From the NCBI RefSeq assembly GCF_947179165.1, contig NC_077239.1, forward strand, positions 1,612,001-1,676,000: a stretch of 64,000 nt of DNA, given 5' to 3'. The notes under the pieces were generated by a model. The model worked only from the letters and a program-made list of their open reading frames with translations. It searched no databases and was not told where the DNA came from. The translations under genes and the position numbers were made by a program. The DNA is from Solanum dulcamara (lineage: Eukaryota > Streptophyta > Magnoliopsida > Solanales > Solanaceae). Positions 1-10,442 of the stretch are shown here, piece after piece; the first letter of the stretch is position 1, and the number at the start of each line of letters is the position of its first letter.

Positions 1-389
1 GACTTAGTTGCTATTGCGCTTACATTAGGTTTGATGTTTTCCGGGAGGCTTCTTATTATAGTTATGCTTAGCCATGTAGAAATAAGTGTGAGATTTTTTA
101 TTTTTTTTGATATTCGAGAAGTGTGAGATTTAGAACCCTCTAATTTCAAAGAACTACTAATTTACTTTAAAATATAAATCATGTAGTATCGGGAATGAAA
201 TGAGTTTTTATTGAGCACAATGTATACATAAGATTAATATGACTGACTCTATCTAAGTTTGGATTGCAACATATGTCATTTATTGATTGATTGACTATCA
301 TAATGTGCTATCCCGATTTTGTATCAGCGGATTATTTGTATCGATTCCTTGTTGGATCACTTACTCCAAATTGGGTGGTGATCACTCAA

Positions 390-623
390 TATTTTTTTGA
401 TAACCGTGGTGTCCAGACCAGCTTTCGCACACCTCGACTAATTCCACGGGATACCTGTCACCTCCTACCAACAATAGGTACCAGGTAACTCTATCCACCA
501 AATCTAGAACAGATAGAAGGAAATCACCTAGTGTTTTGTCTTTGCTAGGATTTGAACGTGAGACCTCATGCTGCTCAGCCCACTTCAGTGGCCAACTAGG
601 TCACAACTCACACCCTTGGATGC
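390..623 (-). mobile_element. tRNA-derived SINE (Solanaceae SolS/TS-like), minus strand
   Basis: The element is flanked by a perfect 13-bp target duplication GGTGATCACTCAA (377-389 and 624-636). On the minus strand it starts with a tRNA-like head containing a B-box-like CGTTCAAATCC near 547-558 and ends in the tail GGACACCACGGTTATC followed by an A-rich run. A second member of the same family lies at 49720-49924 on the plus strand. The family name is inferred from remembered Solanaceae SINEs. Confidence 0.85.
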
Positions 624-873
624 GGTGATCACTCAACTCAATTTTTTCAAGTTTTGTTTGGTTTCTCTTGTTTATCATTTTGATGTATTCTATAGTTTTC
701 ATATCATAAAGAAATGTGTTGTAGTGTGAAATGCAGCTCTTGTTGAGTAGGAATGCTCATCTAATATAGGCACTATTCCTTCCTGTCATGCTCAAGATTG
801 TCCCTTTTTTCATAAGGCTTTGGATGGACCTCCAGAGAACTTTTGCTGATAGTCCATTCTATAGTTCTATTAC

Positions 874-1260
874 AACAACATACTCAGTTTAGTCCCACGT
901 GTGGGCTTCCCGTGAGGGTAGTGTGTTTGCATACCTAACCTTGTGAGGTAGAGAGGTCGTTTCTGATAGACCCTCGGCTCAAGAAAATAATGGGTCAATA
1001 AGCCAAAACAAAATACTACACAAGGCATGACAAAGCATACTGAAAAGGGAGCAGTAACTACAACAAAATAATACGATAAACGAATTATAAGGGACAATAT
1101 ATAGTAGTAGAAATCAAAGGAACAAGAACCTACAAAAGTTATACTACAACTACTAGTATGGATGGGTTAGTGAGACTACCTACTAACGTTCTACCCTAAT
1201 ATGTGTCTTCCATAATCTCCTATCTAAAGTCATGTCCTTGGTAAGCTGAAGTCTCACTAT
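874..1260 (-). mobile_element. 5'-truncated RTE-type LINE 3' end, minus strand
   Basis: A perfect 10-bp target duplication GTTCTATTAC flanks it (864-873 and 1261-1270). On the minus strand it begins in a short end-of-ORF segment (a GACTTTAGATAGGAGATTATGG-like stretch), passes through a T-rich 3' region, then shows the conserved tail GAGCCGAGGGTCTATC, the ACACACTACCCTC-type motif and a terminal ATGTTGTTGTAAT tract. That layout is typical of 5'-truncated RTE LINEs and of the SINEs that share their tails. Confidence 0.8.
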
Positions 1261-1372
1261 GTTCTATTACCTGTTACCCAAAAAACTATGAGAATTCTTA
1301 ATTCTTCCTATTGCAATATTACATAGTCACATTATAATCCTTATGTTAACAGTAAGGTTTTACTCTTTACAG

Positions 1373-2276
1373 ATCTTATGAAGGTAGTTCCTGATGAGCA
1401 CAAGAAATTCCTTGCCAATTTGGTTTGGATCCATGAAGAGGTAATGCTCTTTTGCCTTTATCACTCTTTTGTTTTCAACTTTTTTCTTCCTTTGATCCGT
1501 TCCTTCACTTTTCCATGAGCACTTTAAGTAAATTGCTTATCTAGAAAAGATGCTTTACGTTTGATTTATGCTTTATAAATGAACTAAAGAGTGCTCATTG
1601 AGCATGTCATTTCATAGCCAACATGCAACACTAGATTTAACAAGTTTGTCTTGTTCTTTTGCTTTCTAGGACGATGTTACCATAAAAACTGAGGAAGGAA
1701 TTAAAAGGTGCAAACTAATCGCTGTTCATGCTGGCCTGGAGAAAAACAAACCTGTTGAACAGCAGATTAAAACCCTGAAAGCAAAGGACACAAGGATTCC
1801 TAAAGTTTCTGCCCTTAGTGGAAGGAAGGACGTATGGGAAATCCCTCAGGTCACTTCTCTTTAGTCTTTAATGCTTCATTTACAAAATTTTCAATGTGAC
1901 TGCTAGTCTATGTTGCTTGAAGTCTTCAAAAGTGCCATTTGGTGCATGTCTTATCCTCCAAAAGCATCCGATCCTGGTTTTTTTTGAAAAGTTTGAGCAA
2001 TATAGTTGACACTATTCATTATATCATGTCCTATGCTTTCAAAGAACATCATGGAAACCGATTCTTCAACTAAATTTGATTGTTGTTGCATTATTTTGTT
2101 AATAGGAACTGACTAAAACTCCAACGATTATCGTAAGTGGCCACCATGCAAAATTACATATTGAAGGCCTAAGACTTGTAATAGATCAAGGTGGTGGATT
2201 TGAAGATAGGCCAGTGGCTGCAATAGTGCTTCCTTCAATGGCAATTGTAAGGGATACTGATCATTTGGTGAAGTAG
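1373..2276 (+). CDS. RLPH2: RLPH2-type (Rhizobiales-like) PPP protein phosphatase, C-terminal part
   Basis: Three exons encode the last 138 residues: 1373-1440 (entered two bases before a codon boundary), 1670-1849 and 2106-2276, with TAG at 2274-2276. All visible introns are GT-AG and the phases agree. The peptide carries the last two PPP-family signatures: a HAGLE motif (metal-site His) in the second exon and SGHH (metal-ligand His) in the third. It ends in the conserved VAAIVLPS...RDTD stretch of plant RLPH2. In Arabidopsis RLPH2 is a PPP-fold enzyme with a strong preference for phosphotyrosine; that is family knowledge. The GDxHG, GDxxDRG and GNHD motifs would lie on upstream exons outside the window. 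Transcription converges on ERDJ2A across the satellite array. The main alternative is another calcineurin-like phosphoesterase, but the C-terminus fits RLPH2 best. Confidence 0.87.
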
Positions 2277-2695
2277 ATTATGTTTTTTGTGTCAAGTTAT
2301 TGACCCTTTCTGTTTAAATTAGAAATAATCAAATTAAATTGGAAAATTAAAAAAAAGAAGCAGCTAAAATAAAGGTAACTTTAGGATCAGCTACCAAAGT
2401 CTCTAGCACCATATTCAGTTATATTTGCTGTGTGATTAATCTTTATTGATGATGAGTTTATGAGTAATCTCTACCTCTTTCATTCTTCTTTGGCTGGACT
2501 TTTGTTGAATGTAGGTCAGAGATTCAATAGAGTATCATATTATGTTGTAGATTCTCTACTTTTTGATATGCTACTCGTGTACGAGAGATCTTCCTGTTAG
2601 TAATGGATTTATTTACCGTTATAAAAACTATGAACGTCATTTTTTTTTGGTTGAAATTTGTAGCATTTAAGTTAAATTTAAACTAAGACTCAATT
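2277..2695 (+). other. RLPH2 3' flank / probable 3' UTR
   Basis: AT-rich sequence after the stop codon with no further exon signal. A 3' UTR and polyadenylation site are expected here, but no single signal can be chosen from sequence alone. Confidence 0.4.
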
Positions 2696-2875
2696 GAAGG
2701 GGGGAGTCTTGGAACAACTATAAAGTTGTCTCAGTGTGACTTATAAGTCAACGGTTTAGAAGCAATCATTAATGTTTGCATTAAGGTAGGTTGTCACATC
2801 ATACTCCTCGGGGTGTGGCCTCTTCTTTAGACTATACCAACGCGAGATTTTTATACATCAAGCTACTCTTAAAAT
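2696..2875 (+). mobile_element. Degenerate tRNA-derived SINE (Au-like)
   Basis: The body resembles the common Solanaceae SINE that opens with GGGGAGYCTTGG..CAACT, has a degraded B box around GGTTTAGAAG and a tail with CCTCTTCTTTAGACTATACCAACGCG-like sequence. An imperfect target duplication AGACTCARTT lies at 2686-2695 and 2876-2885. The copy is old and eroded. It sits just before the first satellite unit. Confidence 0.6.
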
Positions 2876-2959
2876 AGACTCAGTTAACTTCTGCAAAGTC
2901 TTGATGGTATGTTCTATTTTAGCTTGTGTCAAAATAAATTGTGCTAATTAGAACATAGA

Positions 2960-4300
2960 TTTTTCAAAAAGTTGTCATCAGACTTTGTTTGTCCTAAAAT
3001 TCAATATGTCCATCCCAAATGGCCTGGACATCGTCAGGATATGAAATTTTTGAGAAATTGTCTTCGGAGGGTCCATCCTAAACAACCTATGCTACGCTAT
3101 GACTGGTGTATCTTTTATTTTTTTCCCGCATTTTGAGGTCTTGAAACGTGAATCTTATTAAAGTTTTTGGTATGTATTATTGTATTAACATATGAAATTT
3201 TTAAAAGGGTTGTCATCGGACTTCGTTTGTCCTGAAATTTGGAGGGTCCATCTCAAATGTCTTAGACATTGCCATAATTAAATATGCTTTTTTTTTTTTG
3301 GATTTTGGGGCTTGGAAACGCAAATTCATGTTTATCAAATTTTTTTGTGTATTAGCTCATGAATTTTTTGAGGAATTGTTACTAGACTTCATTTATTTTT
3401 TTTAAATTCGGAGGGTTCATCCCAAACGGTCTACGCTTTGCCATGACTGGCACAGTTTGTTTTTATTATTTTTTTATTTTATTTTTATATCAGCATCCTG
3501 AAATGTAAATATATGATTATTGGAGCTTTCGATATGTATTAGCATATGAATTTTTCAAAAGGTTGTCATTGGACTCTATTAAATGTAAACCTCTAAGGAT
3601 CCATCCCAAACGTTCTGGACATCATCATGATTAAAGTTGCTTTAATATTTTTTGCAGTTCGGAATCATGAAATGCAAACTTATGATTATCGGAGCTTTTG
3701 TGCATATTAGCACATGTTTTTTTTTTTTTTGAGAAATTATCATTTAATTCTGTTTTTTCCTAAAATTTGGAGGGTCCATCCCAAAAGATCAAGGCCTATT
3801 ATCATTGGCGTAGCTTTTATTTGTTTTCGCGTTCCAAGGTTTGAAACGTGAATTTATGATTATTTGAACTTTTGTTGCGAATTAGCACATGAACTTTTCA
3901 AAAGGGTGTCATTGGACTCAAATAGCCTTGAATTCGGAGGGTTCATTCCAAATATCATGACTGAAATTGTTTTAATTTTTTAACATTTTGGGATCTTGAA
4001 GTATGAATTCTAAGATTATCGGAGCTTTTGGTGTGTATTAGCACACATAGTTTTGAGAAAATTTTGATTTTTCTTGAAATTTGGAGGGTTAATCCCAAAG
4101 ACCCAAACATCTTGGACATCACAATGACTAAAGTTGCTTTATTTATTTTTCTTTTAAGGGTCCTAAACTGCGAATTCGTAATTTTCAAAACTTTTGTTGT
4201 AGCACATGAATTTTGAAAAAAATTATCTTTGGATTCTCTTTACCCTGAAATACGTAGAGTCCATCCCAAACGGCCTAGATTTCAATATGACGAGTGTAGA
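2960..4300 (+). repeat. Satellite subfamily A, left flank of the array
   Basis: Tandem direct units of roughly 165-180 bp. They are recognisable by GGAGGGTCCATCCCAAA, GATTATCGGAGCTTT and GTGTATTAGCACATGAATTTTT. Eight or so diverged units are visible; CCATCCCAAA-type anchors recur at about 3011, 3248, 3418, 3600, 3777, 3947, 4094 and 4260. Divergence and indels between units are high, as expected at the old edge of an array. The left border near 2960 is approximate. Confidence 0.8.
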
Positions 4301-4334
4301 TTTTTTTTTTTTTTTTTTTGGGGGGGGGGGGGGG
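4301..4334 (+). repeat. T19-G15 homopolymer junction
   Basis: Nineteen T at 4301-4319 are followed directly by fifteen G at 4320-4334. It marks the left boundary of the AT-rich insert. The exact lengths may be unreliable for sequencing reasons. Confidence 0.9.
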
Positions 4335-5705
4335 ATTATGAAACTAGGCAAAATTATCAATTTATTTATATAGAATAGTTATAGTTTAAAAGTATGGTAA
4401 AAAATGACTATATGTTATTTTTATAGCAAAATATTTGATTTTAATTATAATTTTAAAACACATCTTATTTTTCCTCTCCTTCAACTACACTCTCTCTCCT
4501 CAACCCCATTCTCTCTTTCTAATTAGTCCATGTCTCTGCATCAAATTAAATGTATCATTATTTCAAGTTATACTAATATATTTATATTCCAAATTTAATT
4601 GCATTTTATAAAGTCATTTTGTATTCTAAATTTTTTCTTGTATTACAACCTTACATGTACTCATAACACATTTTTTTATATTCCAGGTTTACACTCTATA
4701 TTTCAAAATAACTTGTATAAAAAATTTATTTGCTTTACAAATTAATTTGTATCCTCAAGTAACTTATATTATAAAATTATTTGCATTATAAATAACTTCT
4801 TTGTATCCAAGATTTATTTGTATCCTAAATTTATTTGTATTATAAATATATATATTTTTTAATTCGATCTCAATTTGTATTCTATCTTATTTTGTATTAC
4901 ATTCTTAGTTCAATTACATAAGTGTATTCACCCCCAAAGCATCAAAGTTGTATCCAAATTCAACAACATAAAAATATATTTCTTTTTGTATTTCGAACTT
5001 AATTCACCACCAAAGTATCAAAGTTGTATCCCAATTCAAATTTATATAATATACGCTTTTGTATTCGAATCTTTGAACATACATATTAACAAGGAATCCC
5101 AATTAAAACATTCAATATACAATTCGAATGATATACCAAAATTGTATTCACAACTTATTCGATATATAAATCTCACAATTTGTATCGAAATTATTTTTAT
5201 TTATACAAATAAATAATGAAAAACACAGATTCAACTATGATTTGGAATACAAATTAGATTATATTTAGAGGAAAAATAGGGGGTCATTTCCTGAACAATT
5301 TTGGTTTGTATAACAACTGTGATGTCTCCAAATGAGCCTCGTTTTATAAGAGTATGGTGACAGAACGATGATGATCTACTCCAATTTTTCTTGTCAGATA
5401 TATTAGTGTTTGAGAATTTTTTAGAAAAACAAACGAAGGAAATTGATGAGTTTTTAAATTTCATGGAAGATGAGAGATAATGAGGTATTCAGAGTCCTGT
5501 ACGTAATCATGAAGAAGTAAATTAAGGGAGTTTACCAAATTTAATCCACAATTTACTACAATCAGTTAAGTTGTATTATTATTATTTTTTGTATGCATCA
5601 CGAAAAAATATAAAATTTGGAGGTATAGCAAATAAAAGTATAGTTATATTTTGCAAATATTAAAAGTATAGTTAAGGAGTCCTATTTAAGGCTTAAAATT
5701 TTCTA
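4301..5705. mobile_element. Unclassified AT-rich insertion inside satellite A
   Basis: About 1.4 kb with no satellite similarity separates two satellite A blocks. It begins with a T19-G15 homopolymer pair. Its middle (about 4560-5220) is dense in TTGTAT-like motifs. Its two ends carry related AT-rich motifs (GACTATATGTTATTTTTATAGC on the left and, inverted, a similar stretch near 5600-5670). This suggests a non-autonomous DNA transposon, but no clean terminal repeats or target duplication were established. Short ORFs here are not convincing. Confidence 0.45.
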
Positions 5706-6297
5706 CTTATAAAAATTTTCCTTTTTATTTTTATTTTTTGGGATCCTAAATGTTAGTCCGCTATTACTGGAGCTTTCAATATGATTAGCACACGAATTTT
5801 TCAAAAAATTGTCACCAAACTTTATTAATCGTGAGATGCAGAGGGTCCATCCCAAATGTCCTCAAAATAGCCATAATTAAAGTTACTTTATTTTTTTGCG
5901 TTTTGAGATCCTGAAATGCAAATTTATAATTATCGAAGTTTATGGTGTGTATTAGCATATGAATTTTTCAAAAAGTTATCATCAAACCCTGTTAGCCCTA
6001 AAATTCATAGGGTCCATCCTAGACATATTAATTGTCGCCATGACTGAAGTTTTTTATTTCTTGCATTTCAAAATTTTAAAACGTGAATTCATAATTATCT
6101 AAGCTTTCGAATGTATTAGTACATGAATTTTTAGAGAAATTTTTGACAGACTCCATCTGTCCTGAAATTTGGAGGGTTCATCCCAAATGTCCTGGATATC
6201 GATATGACTAGTGTATATTTTTTCTCCACATTTTGGGGTTCTGAAATGTGAATTCACGATTATTGGAGCTTTCGATGTGTGTTAGCCCATGAATTTT
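5706..6297 (+). repeat. Satellite subfamily A continued
   Basis: Three to four units of the same A type resume after the insert, with CCATCCCAAAT/CCATCCTAGAC anchors spaced about 166 bp apart near 5848, 6014 and 6180. The last unit runs into the subfamily B consensus at GCCCATGAATTTTTTGGTG. Confidence 0.78.
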
Positions 6298-6820
6298 TTG
6301 GTGATATAGCTTTCGATCATTTTTTTAAAAACCTTTACAGGATCTCCGTAACGGCCTAGGGAACAGTACGTGCAGTATCAGAATGATTCACGCCACTTTC
6401 TTAGCATTTAGTGGTCACTCAACATGAATTAAATAATTTTTTCAGTTTTTCGTTTGTGTTAGCCTATGAATTTTTTGTTGATATGACTTTTAGTCAATTA
6501 TTTTGTAAAATTTTTACAAGACCCTCTGTAACAACCTAGGGGAATAATACGTGTAGCCTCGGCATGATCTACGCCATTTATTAACATTTAGGGGTCACTC
6601 AACAGGAAATAGACGGTTTTCTCAGTTTTTCTTGTATGTTAGCCATAATTTTTTGGTGATATGATTGTCTATCAAATTTTATTCAAAACCTTTAGTAGAC
6701 CCTCTTTAATGACCTAGGGGATAGTATATGTAGCATCTTCATGATCCACACCACTTTATTACCATTAAGAAGTCACTCACCAGAAATTAGATGATTTTCT
6801 AAGTTTTTATTGTGTGTAAG
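6298..6820 (+). repeat. Satellite subfamily B, left block
   Basis: About three units of the type TTTTTTGGTGATATGGC...CTCCGTAACGACCTGGGG...CACGCCACTTTCTTAGCATTTAGGGGTCACTCAACA. The block is split by the LTR element inserted at 6821 and continues at 14228. The final five bases, GTAAG, are the target duplication. Confidence 0.8.
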
Positions 6821-8358
6821 TGTAACGACCCTTTAGGTCGTTTTGTATACTACGGCTTTGTATTTCATAAAAGACTCATCCCGTAAAATTTTAGTGGGTA
6901 CTTTGGACTAATTGATAACTAAGGTTATTTAATTAAGGGGTAACTTTAGATATTTAATTTAGTTAGTGGGCTAGGTTGATAATTTATTTAATACTCTATA
7001 CCAATTATTAAAATAAAAGGATAGGGTTTATAAATTGTAATACATAATTATTTTATAAAATAAAAACAAAAGAGAAAAGGAGGATACAGAAAACTTACCA
7101 GAGGCGGCTGGGCACAGAACACGACCAGATTGAAACTTCAAAAGGAATTGTTTCAATAGTGCAGATTGGAGACTTTCTGAGGCATCGAAGAAAGGAAAGA
7201 CATTGGTGGATTAACTTGCTTGACTTCGATTCTTCGATTGAGGTAGGTTATGGTTTTTATTCTATATCATAGATAGACTCTTAATAGTGATTGATATTCA
7301 TTGGGTAATGTGTGAAATTTACTACGCATTTAATTGTTGTGGTTTGGATGGTTGATATGTTGTTGTGATTGGTCTGAAATCCCGAGGCCATGAAATCCAT
7401 AATCTTGAACTTGCCCTATCAAAAATGATGCCTTGAATAAAGAAGGCTTGATGAAATATTGTTAATGAAGTGGAATGTAATCATGAATAATGATAAATTA
7501 ATTATATTTGGATTGGGTGTCACGTTCCGACACGATATATTTGGATCGGGTGTCACGTTCCGACACGGTATATTTGGATCGGGTGTCACGTTCCGACACA
7601 GTATATTTGGATCGGGTGTCACGTTCCGACACAGTATATTTGGATCGGGTGTCACGTTCCGACATAGTATATTGGATCGGGTGTCACGTTCCGACACAGT
7701 AATATTAAAGGAAAATAAATTAAAATGACTTAATGCTACCCAATCTCCAATAACTCATTTTCCAAAAGAGTGTGATGTGGAGGCATGAGTCCTCCTGTGT
7801 GATCTTGATATTGTTGATTGGTTATGAAATTGTTCATTGTGTTGTCACTTGATCTTGATCTTGTTGGTTGCCACATATTAAGTACTACGGTTGATTTCCC
7901 GCTATTACTTATTGCATATTGATTCCTATTTTGAGTCGGCCGATGATATCTACTCAGTATATATTTTCCTGTACTGACCCCTACTTGTATCTTTTCTTGT
8001 TTTATTTTGTGGGGTGCAGCGAGTGTTCCACCGACTTCGACTCGACTTCAACTCTAGTCAGTCTCGAGTTCATAAGATTTCAGGGTGAGCTATCCTTCTA
8101 GCTGGCGATGGAATCTCTTGTCATGGCATGTTGTTCTTAGTTTCGGACATACTATGTTAATTGTTTATTTGGGTGTTGATATTTTCAGACCTAGTTTTAG
8201 AATTTAGATGTCCTTCATGTGATGACTTTCAGGTTTTGGGGAAAATATATTTATTTGAGCTTCCGCATTATTGTTATTAATTGGGGTTTGTATCGTTGGT
8301 TCTCCCACCCAGAAGGTTAAGTGTGGGTGCCACTCATGGCCCATTTTGGGTCGTGACA
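6821..8358 (+). repeat. 5' LTR
   Basis: It starts TGTAACGACCC and ends GGGTCGTGACA. These termini form an 11-bp inverted repeat with one mismatch. Just inside the start is a 7-bp palindrome, AACGACC-N5-GGTCGTT. A sixfold 33-bp minisatellite occupies 7503-7700. Its copy at 12690-14227 has the same length. Confidence 0.95.
7503..7700 (+). repeat. 33-bp minisatellite (six copies) in the 5' LTR
   Basis: Six near-identical units of the form TATATTTGGATCGGG then TGTCACGTTCCGACACGG. Each unit contains the hairpin-capable inverted repeat GTGTC-ACGTTCC-GACAC. ORFs read through this block are by-products of the 33-bp (11-codon) period. The related LTR at 35135-37035 has only one such unit (near 36285-36312). 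Confidence 0.93.
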
Positions 8359-8362
8359 AACT

Positions 8363-8374
8363 TGGTATCAGAGC
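8363..8374 (+). promoter_or_regulatory. tRNA-Met primer-binding site
   Basis: TGGTATCAGAGC, four bases after the 5' LTR end, matches the complement of the initiator tRNA-Met 3' end used by most plant Ty3 elements to prime minus-strand synthesis. Confidence 0.95.
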
Positions 8375-8579
8375 CTTAGGTTCGGTGATCTCATCACATA
8401 AGGACAGGTCTAGTAGAGTCTTGCGGAACGGTATGGGGACGCCTTTACTTTTCTTCGAGAGGCTACGGGACTTTAGGAAAACTTCATTCCTTCTTTCTTT
8501 CGTGCTATTACTTGAATCCAATTGGTATCTAGGTAATACAAATTGGTATCTGACCTTCTTCACTCTATTTTCGCAAATG

Positions 8580-9461
8580 TTCAGAACTAAAACAATAGCA
8601 TCGCCTGAGCCAGCCATTAAGGCTGTAGCTAGAGGTGGTTAGTGACGAGAGATCATGGTAGAGGTCGCAGGAGAAAGCCCACCAGGGACAGAGATCAGGC
8701 AGCTAGGAAACGTCTTCTGACTTCTTCATAGAGAAGTATATCCCCTGAACCTAGAGGGACAAGAGGGGAGATGAGTTCCAAAATATAGAGCAAGGAAAGA
8801 TATTCATTGTAGGTTGTGAGATCAGGTTTCGTGCCTTATCTAAATATGCAACTTTGCTTCAGTCCAGAAGAGCGGATTTTGCCACTTTGTGAAAGGATTG
8901 TGGTCAGAATCTCTATTGCAGTTTCATAGATTGAGTGTATATCAAAAAAGGTCAGGATATGACTACTATAATGATATCGATGCTTACTTGGTTAGATTAT
9001 GGATTGTGTTACTTGTGCTAGCGACCTGACCTATGAAAGAATGTATATCGCTTGGGATAGAGATAGAATAGGTCGAATTTGATAATGTTTTGTAGTTATT
9101 CAATGAGTAAGAAGGTGCGGATCATTTGAGGTACGATCTTCTCGATAGGTATAATGTGTTCTAGGGGTATATCTTAGATACGATTAATGCGTTTAGGTTG
9201 TTGAGTATATTTCAAACATTCTAAATAAGGATCGGTGACTTTATTGTAAGCTCTGAGAGAGTGGATCGATATAGGAACGACAAGATTATGGGTACAAGAA
9301 GACCCAATAAGTAAACTTGGGTAAAGGCAATCGAAGATTTTAGTAAGAACGTGCATATAAAATTGGGTTAGACCTTTGGAAGTGGTTGATTTTATGATAG
9401 AGTTGGAGGGGGTGAAGCCATATAGCTTCGCTACAGAGCCCATTGTTATGCTTTCCCTGGG
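8580..9461 (+). pseudogene. gag remnant
   Basis: A start-like ATG at 8580 begins a peptide (MFRTKTIASPEPAIKAVARG) resembling the Gag N-terminus in the related copy near 32653, but a stop follows within 21 codons. Further downstream, scattered segments resemble the retrotransposon Gag core (around 8770-8910) and the Gag-PR linker (9376-9460), with stops and frame changes throughout. No CCHC knuckle is recognisable. This is the most decayed part of the element. Confidence 0.75.
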
Positions 9462-10442
9462 ATGTCAGAGGCAGAGACATTCGATGCTGTTATCACAGGT
9501 ACTCTTCTGGTCTGTGATCGCTTGGCTTTTGTATTATTTGATCTTGGATCCATATTTTTTTATGTATCTTCCGCATTTGCTGATGGACTCGATTTACATT
9601 GTGACTTACTTAACATGCCTATTCGTGTTTGTACTACTGTTGGTAAGTCTGTGCTAGTTGAGAAAGTGTATAAGTCTTGCCTTGTGACTTTTGTGGAGAG
9701 CAGAACTTATGTAGATTTGATTATTCTAGAGATGATTGACTTTGATGTAATCTTGAGTATGACTTGGCTCTCTCCAAATTTTGCTATCTTAGATTATAAT
9801 GCTAAGACTATGACATTAGCCAAGCCTGGGATGGATCAATTGGTATGGGAGGGTGACTATCTTCCCGCTCCAGGACGGATTATCTCTTTTCTTCATGCTA
9901 AGAGGTTGGTAAGTAAGGGTTGTTTAGCCTTCCTAGTACATCTCAGGGATGATAGTTCTGGAGTGCCATCGATTGAGTCTATTTCGATAGTGCGTGAGTT
10001 TATGAATGTTTTCCCCGCATATTTACCTGGTATGCCACCTGATAAAGATACAGATTTTTGTATCGACCTGGAACCCGGCAATCGCCCTATTTCCATTCCA
10101 CCTTATAGAATGGCTCCGACTGAGTTGAGAGAGTTGAAGGCCCAACTTCAGGTGTTGTTGGGTAAATGTTTTATTAGAACGAGTGCCTCTTCTTGGGGTG
10201 CTCCAATTTTATTTGTGAAGAAGAAGGATGGTAGCCTTCGTATGTGCATACATTATAGGCAGCTGAACAAGGTAACTATTATAAATAGGTATCCTCTTCC
10301 TCGCATTGATGACTTATTCGATCAGTTGGAGGGTGCTTGTGTTTTCTCAAAAAAAGATTTGAGGTATGGTTACCATCAACTGAAAATACGGGCAACAGAT
10401 ATATCGAAGACTGCTTTTCGAACCAGGGCACGTGGTTTCTAA
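9462..10442 (+). pseudogene. pol remnant: aspartic protease and N-terminal reverse transcriptase
   Basis: A 326-codon open stretch. Residues 20-110 are the retropepsin-like domain; the active-site region reads [13 protein letters not shown], where the relative at 31115 keeps DPGST. Residues 180-325 are the RT fingers: [20 protein letters not shown], then [17 protein letters not shown], then [13 protein letters not shown]. The reading frame ends where a deletion fuses the TAFRTR segment to sequence near the RT C-terminus. The palm segment with the catalytic Y/F-x-D-D motif is therefore absent, so this protein could not polymerise DNA. Confidence 0.9.

Larger units (their letters stand above)
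1..1372 (+). other. Intron sequence upstream of the first visible RLPH2 exon
   Basis: No coding exon is recognisable here. The first clear exon begins at 1373 after a TTTACAG acceptor and in mid-codon, so the gene extends left of the window. The stretch holds two insertions with target duplications (SINE 390-623, RTE LINE tail 874-1260). The rest is AT-rich and unassigned. Confidence 0.6.

Noticed and set aside
4875..5216. 113-codon ORF in the AT-rich insert
   Set aside because: Low-complexity Ile/Tyr/Asn-rich peptide with no domain; expected by chance in such sequence.
7419..7728. ORFs of 64-92 codons with repeated VSRSDTVYLDR or RNVTPDPNI peptides
   Set aside because: They are the 33-bp minisatellite of the LTR read in several frames on both strands.
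8204..8642. ORFs spanning the 5' LTR end and leader on both strands
   Set aside because: They cross the LTR boundary and primer-binding site and have no protein similarity; the related copy shows this is untranslated leader.
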